Of a DNA stretch of 64,000 nt, positions 12,213-27,057 are shown piece after piece. The notes beneath the pieces are model-generated. The model was not told where the DNA came from, ran no database searches, and saw only the letters and a program-made list of their open reading frames with translations. Location of the stretch: assembly GCA_025677835.1 (NCBI GenBank), contig JAIXMR010000010.1, positions 248,001-312,000 on the forward strand, in the 5' to 3' direction. The stretch is from Sporodiniella umbellata (Eukaryota; Mucoromycota; Mucoromycetes; Mucorales; Rhizopodaceae). Both the position numbers and the translations under genes were made by a program. Each line of letters begins with the position of its first letter. Within the stretch, counting starts at the first letter, position 1.

Positions 12213-12969
12213 ACATTTGAAGCACGTTTCTATGTAAAATGCCTTAATATGGTTTCGTTGATCTACCGTGTTCGAAAATACAATAGTTTTTCAAAAGCTC
12301 TAAAAGTTTCCAAGAAAAGACAAGAAAAGCTGTAAAAATTAACAACGTTTCTTTCTTATTTATGAAGATAGTTTTTTTTACTCTAAATTTTGTTCCCAGT
12401 TTGTGTACGTTAATCTTTTTTGCATTCGACGGTGCTTTTCCAAACAAAGTTTTATAAAATGATTAATTCAACAAATTGTCTATTTTGGTGCATTAGTTAT
12501 ACAAAATAGCTGGTCGAATCAAAATTCTCCCTTTGTGATTATTGAGTATCATCCTTTTGAGAGTTGGATTGCATTTTATATAACTCTACAGCTAAAGAGT
12601 GCGATTCTATTAGAAGTAAAAAAAGCGAAATGGGCAGTTAGTTGTTGAGGGAAATTACAAGGCCCATATACCACATCAGGTTTTTTTTAGTTTTTTTTTC
12701 CTATCTCAACTCTTTATTTCTTTTATATCCAATCCCCTAACTTTTCCTTATTATTTGCAGCTTATGAGATAATTTATAACCATATTCTTTTGAGTTTGTG
12801 ATGCGTAATACATTACTCACTATGTATATTTGAAAACTTCTGAACTTTAACAAATTCACTGTATACTCAAGCACAGCAATTAATTTGGCTGTATTCACAT
12901 AGATCTATTATTGAAAACTTTATTGCTATCTATTGTCTGAGGTTTCATAAAGGCTACCCCTTTGACCCA

Positions 12970-13179
12970 TTATTTTCTTATAATTGCAGTTAAATACCGA
13001 TCGTATATTTTTCGAATCTCGATAATGTTAAGAAGCTGAATAGAAGCACGCTCTTCCCCAAGGCACTGCTTCAGTGCTTCTAAAGAGGAAAGAGCCCTTT
13101 TTTCGAATTATCTTTGATCAACCATACGTTTGCACAACTTGGCAAGAATATCACTTTGCTTCTCAAACAATTTTTTGTA
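12970..13179 (-). pseudogene. Coding-like helical fragment with one in-frame stop
   Basis: A minus-strand frame reads YKKLFEKQSDILAKLCKRMV, a TAA four codons later, then FEKRALSSLEALKQCLGEER and a further helical stretch to a TAA at 12970-12972. Composition is that of a charged coiled or helical protein and clearly unlike local noise. The TAA could be removed by a 48-nt intron (GTATGG...CTTTAG) that keeps frame, so this may be an exon pair rather than a broken gene. A neighbouring minus-strand frame at 13211-13447, rich in polar residues, might be an upstream exon, but I found no donor joining them. Family unknown. Confidence 0.3.
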
Positions 13180-16100
13180 CTTAGTCAACCATAGTAACAG
13201 AGAAAACAATTTATCCGATTTTTCTCATCCTATTCGGCTCATTCATAACCAAGTTTGCCGAAACCATCTCATTTTCATCTTGTTCTAGAGTAGTGTTGTT
13301 AAAGATTATATCATGTATCTTTGTTTCAGTTGGATTGTTAGAAGATAGTTTTTGTTTGCTAGCTGTCTCCGCTGTAGACTCTTTAGTGTTTTTTTTTTTT
13401 TTTTGGAGAGAGGCGAAAAGGATAACAGTTCTGAATGATTTATTCAAAAGGCATGTAGAGAAATTTATAATCTATATTTGGCACAATTTCTTTGATTACT
13501 GACTGATCAAACAAGATTTTTCTCTTCCCTCGAACTTTGGAAGACACATTAGTTACTTCTGATTAATATCTGGGGTACTGACACTACCTAACGCTTTTGT
13601 ATTCGTTTTGTTGAAAATTTCAAAGTAAAGGCTTGTTTCTTAAAAAGCACTAAATATTTTTAAAAAACAGTGATAGAGTAGCAACAGGATATCTTAAAAA
13701 AAGAGACTCTGCTATTTTTCAAAGGATATTGAAAAGGGCGCAAAAGACTTTTCTGAAGAATAGAGAAAGTGTTTTACTCAAGAATTACGCCCAAGTATTT
13801 ATATCTTCTCCGAAATGATATAGCTGTAGCATATACGTAGTAGGTTAGACTGATGATTAGTTCCCTATTACAATTTTGATAAAAAAAGGGGGGAGTTTGG
13901 TTATCACTAAAAGATAAAGGCAACCCCAGACAATCGAAGTCACGTATTTCACTACTTATTTCAGTACGCCAGCTACAGTATTTTTTATATAGCCTACTTG
14001 CCTTTTAATCTAAAACAGAAATGGTAAATTCCCAAAAGCGTCAAAGAGCTCCAAGTCAACATTACTGAACCAAACATACAAATATATGTTTTTGATACAA
14101 ACTTTAGGCCAAAGATAAAACAGTGGGCACATTTTTGTTTTTTTCTGTAGCTGTTGTGTTTGTTTATTACACGATCTGGGTTCTTGTCATGGTAAGAGTA
14201 AGAAGCCCATTACCCTTCTGAAGAGCTAAGTTTTGTTTGATACTAAGCCTTTTGTGGATAAAGAGCACAGCTTACAGTACTACTTTCCGCACTGGAGATA
14301 TGCTATTCAGATACCTATATTGACGATGATTATTGGTCTTACCGTGATACTAACCTTTCTTGCTCTGGTTATGATCAAAACTAACCGATAAAAGCAGAAC
14401 TGCAAATGCACAAGTTGCTTTTATTAGCATTGATATTCTATAAGTAAGCTTTAAAATGAGTTCTTAAAACGGATTTCGCCTGAGCGTTAGAGTTTTAAAC
14501 TGAGAGAAGGCGACAAACCTCTAGACAGCCAAGAGGATCTAATACTGACTTTAAGGAACACTGTTCTTTTCAGTTTTAGAATACTAAAACTACTAAACAA
14601 AACACCGTACAACCCCAAAAGCATGTTTGTTTATCTTGCATTGTATATAAGCACTCTTGACAAACTGCTTAGTTACCAAAAATTCAAGTTTAGCAAGATT
14701 TTTCTATGTAGCTCGGTATTAAGAAATAACATCGTTAGTTCGAAATAATATCTGTTATTGCTTTAATATCATATTTCGTTTCCTGTTCTGATAATTGGTT
14801 GTGAGTATCAATGCCAGCTATGTTAGGAAGACAAGTATGTATACTAATAAGGTCAACACCCTGTTTAGTCTTTGATTTGAGGCAACATTTAAACATAAAT
14901 ATCTTTTGAAGAAATACAGAAGCCAGCCATTTTCTTCGATGATGTATCTATATGTCTTAGTATTGATCTTTTTGAGTATTTTTTTCAGTACGAAAACAGG
15001 CTTCAAAGATATATACTTTTAAGAGACTCGAAGCTGCTGTCTAGTGATATATCAAATGTTAGATCCAAACGTGTACATAAAATATTCATATATACGCAAA
15101 GATCGCATACCAAAAACCGTATGAGTCAGTATTTAGTTTATATACATCCAAGAACAAGTTTGGTTAAAGTATCTGTGTTTATTGATTAAATACACCACTG
15201 GGCAAAGTGTACTTGTTTTAGTAGTATTCAGACATCACATCGCCTCTAAAAATATACAGTACCAGGGGAATATTTCTCAATCCAAATTGTATGTGCTACC
15301 AAAGAGAATCGTTACAAACTAAAATAGTAAAAACAACTTGACTATATAACTCTGTATATTCTTTTAAATTCAAGATATTTTTTGGCAATGATATTGCTTT
15401 TAGGATTAGCGCATAATAGCAAAACAAGCCGGGAAAACAATCACACGATTTGCATAATCATTCTCTTTTTTTGCAACATTATAAAATATGTTTTTAGAAG
15501 AAAAATAAATAATATAAAATAGTTTGTATCATTTCTCAAAAACCTAATTTATGGATTAAACATATATTGTACCATTGTGTACTTTAATTCCTCGCTCCGG
15601 CTTTAAACCGTAGAGTACAGTTAGTTTCACTTATAGTGCCTTCCATTTTTTGATCATATTACACAACTAACTCTTTGTACTTTCTTTTCATACACTCCAT
15701 ATCAATCTCTGAAAACCCCACATCTGGCTTCTGTAAAATAGACTTGACATCTTCAGTGTGAAACATTCAAGACCTTGATGGGTTATTTCGAACTTTAGAG
15801 CGTCTCAAGTACTACCCTGCTTAAACTCTCGACCCAAATTTCAAAAGAGTCAGCTCAAAAACGTTTCTCAAGCATAGTACTATCATTGTGTCAATCTGCT
15901 ATTGGGGCCCCCAGCATGTCAGAATATAATACTATATTGAGCTCTACCTTTGACATAGAAACTCTATTCGTTTGACCTGATTTAACGCTTTTTTCCACCC
16001 ATCTATGTATCTCCTTTGTCAAACAAAATCTTCTTCCGTAAGATTGAAGCATTATCTTGGTCCTGTTGGTAACCCAAAAAAATGATTCTCTAAAGAGCTA

Positions 16101-16396
16101 AGGCTTACTCTTAATATTCATTAGATATAATTGTTTTTGGGTGTTACCTTTTAACGTTTATCTTACTTTAAGATGTCGATGGATTAGCTCATAGAGCTTG
16201 AACTGGCTAATCTTTAGTTCCGGTAATCGGCTCCAAAGGTCTTTTAGGCAACCTCCTCTTCTTTTCTTTTCTTTTTTTTTTTTTTGCTCTAAGGCTTCTG
16301 TTTAGTTCATTCTGTTTGAAATGTCTTGGGCTATAAACTTTGGTGGCTGTACTATTCTCGCTATGTTTTCAACTAAGAAGGTGACATTCTTCAAGC

Positions 16397-16427
<31 letters not shown>

Positions 16428-16878
16428 AAAGAAAATGCCTTCCCAAAAGTTCGCTTTTATACCTCATTTCTATATACATTAAGGTCAGGGCTATTCCAAA
16501 ACAAAGTCCAGGCCATCGAGCTTAGGGGGAGAAATTTTTTATAAGAAAAAGCAAAGCTTGTTGTGCATGCAGCACACTTTGAAAGCAAATGTCCGATGTT
16601 GTATAGCTACGACTGTGTGCCGATAAATATTGCTTTGGCAATATCATTGTTCGTTTTATTTCAGTGGAAAAAAAAGTTAAAAAAAATCAAGATTTCTGAA
16701 GTAACTAATATTTTGCAAATGGTTTTTTATGCAGTTTTGTAAGATTAATCACATGCTCTTAAATTTCATGTGAAAAAAGAAAAAGAAATTTAAAAAATTT
16801 TAAATCCTTCTTTCTTTTCTTTTTTTTTTTTTTTTGTTGTTGTTGTTGTTGTTGCCTTTTTGCCAATATTGGGTCAAT
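13180..16878. other. Gene-poor stretch
   Basis: Apart from the possible upstream frame at 13211-13447 (minus), I see only A+T-rich sequence with stop-dense frames. There are poly-A and poly-T runs near 16270 and 16400, and a GTT/TTG triplet repeat at about 16834-16854 directly before the ABCD gene. No RNA gene was seen. Confidence 0.45.
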
Positions 16879-19254
16879 ATGCACACTTTTTCCAAACCAT
16901 TAGACAGCCTATCATGGTTTAGGAAGAACAAGTTGATGAGCACGAGTCTGTTTGCTCTGGCTTTGATTAGTTTATACGAGACCAAGACATATTATGCGGG
17001 GAAGAAACAAGGAAAAAGAAAGAGCAACGTCATGTTTCCAGTGATGAATAAAGACCAGCAGCAGAAGCTGGGTGTCAATAAACAGTTCTTTCAACAGCTA
17101 GAATCTATTGCCAGCATATTGTTTCCTAGTTGGCATACTAAAGAAGTACTTTTGTTAGTACTTCACTCAGTCTTTCTAATATTGAGAACTTATCTGAGTG
17201 TGGTTGTAGCCAGATTAGATGGTAAAATTGTGAAGAGCTTGGTAAGGGAGCAATAGTATATGTGATTCGGCTAGCTGATGCTTTGCTTTGTAGGTGAACG
17301 CAGACGGAAAGAACTTTTTGAGATACCTTGTTTATTGGTTTACAATAGCAATACCCGCTACGTATACGAATAGTATGGTAAAAACAAAAATAATGCTGTG
17401 TATCGTTTGTTTGTTTACTTACTCCGCTCAAGATTCGATACTTCCAATCCAAACTCTCGATTGGATTCAGAACAAAGCTTACAAATTATATCCACACTTT
17501 GTATCTCGATAAAGAAAAGACGTTCTATAAAGCACTCAATCTGGACAGTCGAATTCAAGGAGCAGACCAGTAAGGCTTTTTTTAAAACCATCTTTCTTTT
17601 GGGTGAACTAACACTTTGGCTAGATTTATTACAACAGACGTTGCCAAATTTTGCGAAACGCTCTCCTCACTCTACTCTAACCTTGCCAAACCCCTTTTAG
17701 ACACAGTGATTTTCAACTATCAATTGACAAAGTCTATTGGATTGACCGGTTTTGCAGGTCTGACTGTAAATTACTTTATCACAGCCCGACTCTTAAGAGC
17801 AGTGACACCTGCGTTTGGTAAGCTAGCAGCTATCGAAGCCAAATTGGAAGGCGATTTCCGAGGAGCTCACAGTCGATTGATTACGAATGCGGAAGAGATC
17901 GCATTCTACAATGGTGCAAGTCTAGAACACTCCATTCTGGATAAGACATATCTTAAGCTAATCAAGCATATCAACTCAATCTACAAGATCCGTATTGGCT
18001 ATAATATGTTTGAAGACTTTTTGATCAAGTATGCCTGGAGTGCCTTTGGGCTTCTGATGTGCGCTATTCCTGTCTTTGCTCCTCATCTGGTCAACCAACC
18101 GCAGGATAGTGACTCGGATCAAGCAGGCTCTCGTACCAAGGAATTCATCACGAACAAACGACTGATGATGTCCTTAGCCGATGCCGGTGGCCGCGTCATG
18201 TACTCTTACAAAGAAATTGCTGAACTAGCGGGTTACACATCACGTGTATATAACCTTCTCTCAGTACTGCATGCCCTTCGCGATAACAAGTTTGAGTCGT
18301 CTGATTCTGATGAAATGTATTCTCTCTCTCAAATCAATGGTGAAAGAATTCACGACCATTTCATTCAGTTTGATCAGCTCCCAATTGTGGCTCCTGCTCC
18401 TGGCCGAGTAGGCGAAGTGCTTGTCAAGGATCTCAATGTCAAAATCAATCCAGGAGAGCATGTTCTAATTACTGGCCCAAACGGTGTGGGCAAAACAGCC
18501 GTGGCCCGTGCTATTGCTTCTCTTTGGCCTGTATTTGAAGGCAAACTAACACGTCCAATGGACCACGATATCTTCTATATTCCACAAAGGCCTTACTTAA
18601 GTATGGGTACACTAAGAGACCAGTAAGTAACAATATACATGTATGTGTATACACAAACTGAGCGCATATAACACATAGAATCACTTACCCCCATACCCGT
18701 GAAGAGATGATTAAAGCAGGACGTACAGATGTTGAGTTATTAGATATTCTTAGGATTGTTAATTTAGCCTATATCCCCGATAGAGAAGGGGGTTGGGAAA
18801 CCATCAAAGAGTGGAAGGATGTATTCTCAGGGGGTGAAAAACAAAGAGTGGGTATGGCTCGCTTGTTCTATCACCATCCCAAGTTTGCTGTATTAGACGA
18901 ATGTACAAGTGCTGTATCTGCTGATGTAGAAGGTCTTATGTATAATCACGCAAAAGATATGAATATCAGTAAGTATCAAAAGAAGTGAGAGGATGCCCGC
19001 CTTTTTTCAATACTCACTATTTGAACCCAGCTTTGATCACCATATCACATCGTCCTGCACTGTTCAAATACCATACTTTCTTATTGCGTCTTACAGGAAA
19101 CAAAGGGGAGTGGGAGTGGGAAACCATTGGTACAGAAGAACAACTACACACTGTCGAAAAAGAACTTTCTACCCTGCAAGATAAGATTAAGCAAGTAGAT
19201 GAGCTGAAATCGAGACTAAAGCAAATCGATCAAGAACTTTCTTTAAAAGCTTAA
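16879..19254 (+). CDS. Peroxisomal ABC half-transporter, subfamily D (ABCD1/Pxa type), 698 aa, six exons
   Basis: Exons 16879-17241, 17294-17377, 17433-17569, 17624-18622, 18679-18968 and 19031-19254 (introns of 52, 55, 54, 56 and 62 nt). A transmembrane half comes first (residues ~20-360), with [20 protein letters not shown] and the EAA-like motif [14 protein letters not shown] (283-296) diagnostic of ABCD proteins. The nucleotide-binding domain follows: Walker A GPNGVGKT (479-486), Q-loop [12 protein letters not shown], signature SGGEKQR (578-584), Walker B FAVLDEC and the switch histidine in ITISHRP. A C-terminal coiled coil ends the protein. Family members work as dimers importing (very-)long-chain fatty acids or their CoA esters into peroxisomes for beta-oxidation. 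Length fits a half-transporter. ATG 16879 is the only ATG in frame after the triplet repeat. Confidence 0.93.
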
Positions 19255-20477
19255 AAAAGACATCCAAGACAATAAAAAAACGAATACATAATCTTCTGTT
19301 CTACTTTACTGTTTTTTCTAAAGCGTATACATGTCAAGACCAAAAGCGAATTTCAAACTTGCCAAATATTGTTCTCCTTTTTAAAACCCCATATTTGCTC
19401 TTAAAATTATTAAAAGTGTGACTTTTGAAGCTGCATTGATTTCTCTATTATTATTCGGCAGAAACTGTTGGCTTACATTTTTGATTTTTAAATCGTGTCT
19501 TTTAAGAATGTCGTCCAACTATAATACAATATCAATGTCAAGAGAAGACGAGACTATCCTATTTTTTTCTTGAACATAGTCTCAAAGAGTGCTTTTCAAC
19601 TATAGTCGTATTACGGCTTTAAGTTCCACCAGCTAAAATTTTATTGATTATTCACTTACAGTGTTAATTTAATAGCTCTTACTAGAAAGCAACAACTGCT
19701 ATAAATCATTGCCTCTAATAAGCAAAACATAAAAGCACTGTAATCAGCATTATTAATGCTGGCGGTATCTGTGTATACAAAAACAATGCATATACTGCTG
19801 ATATAACGCATTAGCTCAATGAAACCACTAAAAATCTTGCGACAGTCATAGTTATAGAAGGCGTTATACAACTTCATCACACGATCAATACGGTGTTTAT
19901 TAAATATATAGGTAGAAAAGCACTCCAAAGCCCATTGAGTACCCAACCCGATATCTTCTTACATATTTTCAAAATAAAAGCACATCATTGATTCAGATGA
20001 ACATACAGCTTCAACACTTTAGTGTATTCACAAAACAACTAATCAAAGTTCATATCGAACGATAAGTTGACTCAAAACACTAAAGCTGAATTTCTCTGAG
20101 ACATGACTACAGAGAAACATCAATACAGCCTCCTAAAATCGCATATCTCAGGGTAGTATTGGTTTTGCAGGGAACCTCAAGCAGCGCTACACGTAGGAAA
20201 AGCTCAGTCGTATGGCATGAACTTGTATCACAAAAACTCAAAGATCTACTGTTTGAGGGGAGATTCACGAAATAATACAAAGGCCGAATGAAACTAGCAG
20301 CGTAGTTCAAAAAAGGCGCTCAGAAAGACCCACCCAGTAGGTTTGCACTGTATGTAACATTAAATACGACCTTCCATCTTTAAACATTTTTTAGATCATT
20401 AATCTCGTAACTTGATTTCCCCTCTATATTTTTTATCTTGATTCGAATTGCAGTAAAGTATAACTAAAGTTATAACA
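19255..20477. other. Intergenic, with one coding-like open frame on the minus strand
   Basis: The frame at 19958-19656 (minus) has no ATG at its 5' end. It reads WALECFSTYIFNKHRIDRVM and then two hydrophobic segments (FIELMRYISSICIVFVY; CLLEAMIYSSCCFLVRAIKL). About 100 codons of balanced composition suggest a relic or exon of a membrane protein, perhaps a transporter. Flanking frames are full of stops and I found no matching splice sites. The rest of the stretch shows nothing I can support. The short minus frame at 20107-20310 is probably noise. Confidence 0.35.
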
Positions 20478-21184
20478 ATGTCTGAACCAAAGAAGAAAAA
20501 AAGCAACTATAGTAAGTGACTGTTACTTCTGCAGCAAAATAAAAGCTAGTCTTTCTACTTAAAAAAGCATAGTAGGCTTCTTATTTCGAGAATCGCCTTA
20601 AAACTTTCAAGAATGTGAAGTCTTTGAGGCTGATTTTTTAGCAGCTATTTTCTAGGAAAAAATAAAGATAGCGAACCCACACGATACTGATAAGTAAAGC
20701 AATTAGATCCCAAATTTTCATTGCTAGTGACGAGAAAACTCTTGCACATTTATCTGTTTAATTTATGTACTAAAAAATAAACAGTACAACCAATCTTTTT
20801 TTATTCGCTATATTAGATATTAACCCCTTTCAATTTCGCTTGTAAAGTTTTCAAGTATCAAACATGCGTTGGTTTTTTGATACGTTGTAAAATAAGGGGG
20901 AGACGACATTTTCAGCAAACAATGATGAATCGATTTGCTTTTAAATAAAGAAAATAGAATTTAGTAGAAATGACATTCCAATCATTTATTTTTTTACAAA
21001 GACAGTGTACAATTTATTTGAAAGCAAAAAATCGGAATACGACATTTTGATAGGCGTCAATGATTTTGGCAGGTTGGAAAAACAAGCATATAACGTGCTT
21101 TTGCAAATCAAAAAAGGAAAATCTGATCAACGGGCACACTTCATCGTTAAGCGTTTTTTAATTAAATTCACAGATCAACAATGA
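20478..21184 (+). CDS. Putative small gene, internal exons unresolved
   Basis: Two pieces look like real exons. An ATG at 20478 gives MSEPKKKKSNY followed by a consensus donor GTAAGT at 20512. Far downstream, an acceptor near 21001-21006 opens a frame (LFESKKSEYDILIGVNDFGR, then LEKQAYNVLLQIKKGKSDQR) ending in TGA at 21182-21184. Direct joining through the acceptor GACAG at 21006 keeps frame, but the intron would be 495 nt, far longer than any other here, so middle exons are probably missing from my reading. A basic N-terminus hints at a nuclear protein. I do not recognise the family. Confidence 0.33.
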
Positions 21185-21514
21185 AAAAAGTCAGCCAGAA
21201 TCATGTACAGAATATGACATTAAAAACCGCTGTTTTTGAGCCTATCATGTAGCCTCTTCAAATCAAAGAGTTGCTTATTTTCCTTTTCAAACTAATGATA
21301 ATTCTCTTGGACTGTATCACCTCTACTTTCCTTTTTTTTTACTGTCGTTTGGTCCATCATCACATAGCAACTTGCTCACAAGTGAATGAACTAACCTATG
21401 TGACTGCAGTTACACAAAACTAAATGTCAAAAGAAAAAAAACGCAATTTTCTTTTGTTTTTGTTTTTTACTTTTGTTTTTATTTTTACTCTTCTCTTTTT
21501 TTAAAAAGAAAACA

Positions 21515-23996
<2,482 letters not shown>

Positions 23997-24731
23997 GACC
24001 TTGGCACACGCACGCACGCACGCATACAATTTCATCTTTATTTTATTCTGCATCATTCTCAACTACAGGCTTTATTTCTTAGTTTGTTTTCATGGCTTTT
24101 ATTTATTTGTATTAAAACTTTTATAACTTCAATAAAGAACTTTTTTTAAAAAAAAACGGGGCTATCAATATAAAATCCAAGATATTGAAAAAAAAAAAAA
24201 AAAGATAAAAAGTTTCAATTATAAACAAATGACTGTTTATCCCATATATTAATACAGTACTGAGAGGGCTTTCATAAATGTCATAAAACAAATTTATGTC
24301 CTTGGTAAATGATAGTAATGTAAGCCCCCTTTCTTTTTCAGGGATAAACCAGGCTCTTTTTGTATACTTGGAATTTAATAGTATTGAAATACGGAGAAGC
24401 AAGAATAGAGCCACCCGATATTCTGCGGTTCCCCTTTGCTTTATTTTCTAACGAAAAATAGCGGTTTTTACTTTTAAAAATAAAAAATACTAAAAACGCA
24501 TACTAATTCTAAAAAACGCGAAAAAAAATTTCCAAAAAAGTTTCCCTCCAAATAGACCGTATACAGATCCGATTGGATAGCGTACATCCTCTCTATTTTT
24601 TTTTTAGCTTTTCCAAGTATAAGGATACGTACAAAGTGTTCAAATGGCAGTATATAACATATTACAAAAAGAGCAGTAACGAAACTATCTAGTTTCTTTT
24701 TTTGAAATTTTCTTTTTTTTTTCTTAAAAAA
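23997..24731. other. Intergenic between the checkpoint kinase and the FANCA-like gene
   Basis: Holds an (ACGC)n microsatellite at 24008-24024, poly-A and poly-T runs and no supported gene. The two flanking genes point the same way, so this stretch should hold the 3' end of the kinase transcript and the promoter of the FANCA-like gene. Confidence 0.5.
24008..24024. repeat. (ACGC)4 microsatellite
   Basis: Four ACGC units plus one base, directly after the kinase stop codon, in an otherwise A+T-rich 3' region. Confidence 0.8.
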
Positions 24732-26633
24732 ATGCCACAACTTGTTTCCACACGTTGTGCAAAGTTGAAAACCTTACAACAAGACAAAGTTCAATGGGCT
24801 CTAACCCGACATCGTTCGAAAACATATTCACCTAAGTCATCTAACACAAACGTTGAATCTGATTCAATGAACACTTTAGCCATTGCAAAAAAATTGATTG
24901 TCATGTTGTCTTGTCAAGTAAACTGACCGCTAAAAAAAGAGAAAAATTGTTTACGCTTGCCTTTGAACTGTAGAACTTTGTTGAATTGTCGCTTGTAGCA
25001 CAAAAAATTCGAAAGCTCTACAAAATAGTCAAGTTCTCTTCTCGAGCATGTATAGACTACCTTGTTCAAAATACCTCTGAGTCACATATGGGGGATATGT
25101 TATTACTATACTATCAGCTCTCTCTTTACCTAAAAGACACCTTAGCTTTAAGGCTCAACACACTCTTGCAAAAAGTACCGATTGTCACTTTAGACAAAGC
25201 GTTATGCGACCTGCTTAACAGATCTGAGGACGCGGCTAAAGGTACTATGCGACATTTCTCTAGAAAATTGTAATACGCTTCTAAGTTACATCCCAATATC
25301 TAGCTTATATCTATCATCTGACACCTGAACAGCTGGAATATTTCTATATGATGGATTTAGAGGGTTTCTTGAACAAGTAAAAAAAGAAAAAAGAAGGCTT
25401 GACTGCAAACCAAAATAGCACAATAGATAAAGAAAAAACCAAAAGATTACACTACCTATTGTATCGTTATCAAGAGAGTTGGGAGACTTGTTTATATAAA
25501 ATTCTTTTGAGAGACCAGACTAGAAACGATACACAAGAAACAAAAGAAAAGATATACGACAAGGCGATCGAAAAAGCCAAAAGGAAACATATTTTTGAGG
25601 ATTGTCATCATCAAGAAACTGAAAGGGATCTTGTAATTAGTCATCTGTCTACTTGGTTTTTTGAATTTAACCATGAATCAAAAAGCAGTATAGGCGACTT
25701 CTCGATACGCCTATTACAGTCAATTTCAGAAGATGTAATCACATCTGTTTTTTTTTTTTTTTTTTTTTGCACTGTTCTCTAACAATCAAACTTAGAACAC
25801 ACAATTAAATGTAGATTTACTCTTTGAGATATACTGTAGTGGATGTAAATTGTTACTATTAGAAGACAAAGATACTCTACGTATTTTTGATATTATCGAT
25901 TGTATCACCAAATGCATTGTAAGTTTACTGGAAGAAGGAACTCGTTTGGAAGGACTCAACTTACTGCTGGCTTTTGCTCAAATCACGCTTTTTTATATAC
26001 AAACCGACTTAACGTACCCTACTTGGTTTGAGGTATTTTAATAATATGTACGAGTTATACTTACTTAATGTCGTTTTCCCTTTTTCTATTTTTGAAACGC
26101 ACTTCAAAAAGAATACATTTATTCATTCCAAGACAACACAGCTAAACAAAAAGATGTATACAGTGTTTGTCAAAAGACTGAAAGAGGCCGTTCCTTACGA
26201 AATATCTACTGTTCTCCAAGTCCACGGCAAAGCGTTAGCTCAGACCAATAAGGACTCTGAGCTGGTCACCTTAATTAAAACCCGGCTCTTAGAAATTGGT
26301 GTCGATAATAGCCTCAAAAGGTATCCTAATGGGTTGAAAACTCCTCTACAACAACGTATGGCCTCCTCTGCCTTACCCATAGCCATTCAGGATGAGGTGG
26401 CTACGGTTATTGAGCAATATATCAAAAAAGAGGGAACAATTCCGACGAGTCTCTTGCAGAATTATGTATTTCGAAGGCAATGGTTTCTTGCTACCTTTCT
26501 ACCTGTTTTGTTTTCTTGGAAATCAGATCGTTCTGATTTACAGAAAGCGAAATTAAACCTGATCCAAGCCTTAAAAGAGAAAGGAAAAATACCTGAAATC
26601 CTCTATCAACAACAGATGAAAAAAGAAAATTAA
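24732..26633 (+). CDS. FANCA-like protein (Fanconi anaemia group A), N-terminal half only, 533 aa, six exons
   Basis: Exons 24732-24917, 24974-25241, 25304-25376, 25419-25734, 25796-26032 and 26112-26633; the 42-nt intron at 25377-25418 is very short but needed to pass a TAA. The protein is all-helical with no signal peptide. From exon 5 on it follows human FANCA as I remember it: TYPTWFENTF (human DWFQSTFG), RLKEAVPYEISTVLQVH (human FLSELVPFEPPRYLQVH), IKTRLLEI, ALPIAIQDEVATVIEQYIK, GTIPTSLLQNYVFRRQWF, ATFLPVLFSW, then IQALKEKGKIPEILY (human IESLKRADKIPPSLY). The match ends where human FANCA has roughly 700 more residues. FANCA is a scaffold of the Fanconi core complex that ubiquitinates FANCD2 at DNA crosslinks. 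Downstream sequence to the next gene (424 bp) holds no further exon I can find. Confidence 0.68.
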
Positions 26634-27057
26634 AAAATCCATACAAGGAATATTCTATATATGTACAGATGTCCATATTTCCTATGTTTTTTCCGGATTA
26701 AATGTTTTAGGAGAAATAAAATTAAAAAAAAAGGGCAGTATAGATCTAAGGAGCTATTTTTTCTTTGAAAAGAAATAAGCCCTGACCAACCTTTCATAAA
26801 TTTGTTTTACAAACTCACAGCTAGCAGAATTAATTGACCGTATATATAATTTAAATGAAGAGCCTATTCGGGCGATATATATTTATATATGAGATACGTA
26901 TAAGAAACATATGAGAAAAAAATCAGTAAGAGTCATGTATTAAGAACAAAAATAACAACAACAGCAATCAGGCAAACAGTCTGAATTTTCGATATATAGT
27001 CAGCTATCTTTTTTTTTTCGTTTTCTTTTTTAAAGAAATGATATCATATGTGATTTC
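26634..27057. other. Intergenic between convergent genes
   Basis: The 3' ends of the FANCA-like and acyl-CoA synthetase genes face each other here. A+T-rich with short A/T runs. No coding frame that could extend either gene was found. Confidence 0.5.
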
